From the NCBI GenBank assembly GCA_943324725.2, contig CALPMR020000167.1, positions 1-6,738 of the forward strand: DNA of 6,738 nt, in the 5' to 3' direction. A program made the translations under genes and the position numbers. Of this stretch, positions 6,497 to 6,738 are shown one piece after another (the first letter of the stretch is position 1; each line of letters begins with the position of its first letter). Source of the DNA: Bordetella parapertussis. Its GTDB lineage: Bacteria > Cyanobacteriota > Cyanobacteriia > PCC-6307 > Cyanobiaceae. The notes below the pieces were generated by a model. It was given only the letters and a program-made list of their open reading frames with translations. It ran no database searches and had not been told where the DNA came from.

Positions 6497-6738
6497 TCAA
6501 CCCGGCAGCTCCGAGCCCACCAGTCTGCGGCTGAGCCAATCCGTCGTCTGCCGATCGGCCCAGCTGGCCGAACATCCATCCTGCTCGCGGCTGTGGAAGC
6601 CATTGTGGCCGCCGTGGGCCGTGATCAACGTGTTCAGCCAAGGGCAGTCGTGCTGACGGGCCGCCGCCGCCAGTTGCTTGGTGGCAGCCACCGGCACCCA
6701 GGGATCGTCGGCGGCATGGATCAGCAGGATCGGGGGCA
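6497..6738 (-). CDS. YheT-type alpha/beta-fold hydrolase, C-terminal fragment (cut by window edge)
   Basis: Only the last 79 residues lie in the window; the gene continues past the right edge, and codons read through to base 6736. The fragment begins PPILLIHAADDPWVP, the strand and loop that carry the catalytic acid (the Asp of the D-D-P-W motif) in YheT-like hydrolases. HGGHNGFH follows about 30 residues later and supplies the catalytic His. The SWADRQTTDWL helix near the end is also typical. The nucleophile serine would be in the unseen part. Members are predicted cytoplasmic esterases or hydrolases whose substrate in cyanobacteria is not established. The stop is TGA at 6499-6497 on the minus strand, and the gene converges on the ferredoxin-like gene across about 324 bases. 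The family call is firm on motif grounds; the substrate is unknown. Confidence 0.85.
   Translation of the reverse strand, partial: PPILLIHAADDPWVPVAATKQLAAAARQHDCPWLNTLITAHGGHNGFHSREQDGCSASWADRQTTDWLSRRLVGSELPG

Overview
The window reads as housekeeping chromosome from a GC-rich unicellular cyanobacterium, most likely of the Synechococcus/Cyanobium type. Three lines point there. Three exact copies of GCGATCGC (the HIP1 palindrome iterated in many cyanobacterial genomes) lie inside coding sequence. Codon third positions are strongly G/C. The proteins have a cyanobacterial look: a Dxr beginning [14 protein letters not shown], a thioredoxin-like [2Fe-2S] ferredoxin protein directly behind it, and a secreted beta-barrel-like protein of no known function. 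Genus assignment is inference; marine low-GC picocyanobacteria are less likely because they largely lack HIP1.

Layout, left to right. (1) 2-1090 (+): rfbB, dTDP-glucose 4,6-dehydratase, of nucleotide-sugar synthesis for surface polysaccharide. (2) 1091-1380: about 290 bases that I read as a non-coding leader, although the frame of the next gene stays open through it. (3) 1381-2514 (+): an unrecognised exported protein with a signal peptide, four spaced tryptophans, six cysteines in three close pairs and a C-terminal aromatic residue like an outer-membrane barrel. (4) 2543-4096 (+): cysS, cysteinyl-tRNA synthetase, GTG start. (5) 4162-4401 (-): a small unrecognised gene, convergent with cysS and divergent from dxr. 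(6) 4518-5768 (+): dxr, the committed enzyme of the MEP isoprenoid pathway, GTG start. (7) 5765-6172 (+): a thioredoxin-like [2Fe-2S] ferredoxin protein whose TTG start overlaps the dxr stop by four bases. (8) 6173-6496: about 324 bases between converging genes, with small hairpins and no convincing gene. (9) 6497-6738 (-): the C-terminal end of a YheT-type alpha/beta hydrolase, running off the right edge.

Most genes are independent housekeeping functions. The one tight functional pair suggested by the layout is dxr plus the ferredoxin-like gene, which look translationally coupled. I see no mobile element, CRISPR array, tRNA, rRNA, phage gene or defence cassette, and nothing that amounts to a new multi-gene system. 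The least explained items are the secreted barrel-like protein, the small minus-strand gene, and the ferredoxin-like protein's link to isoprenoid synthesis.
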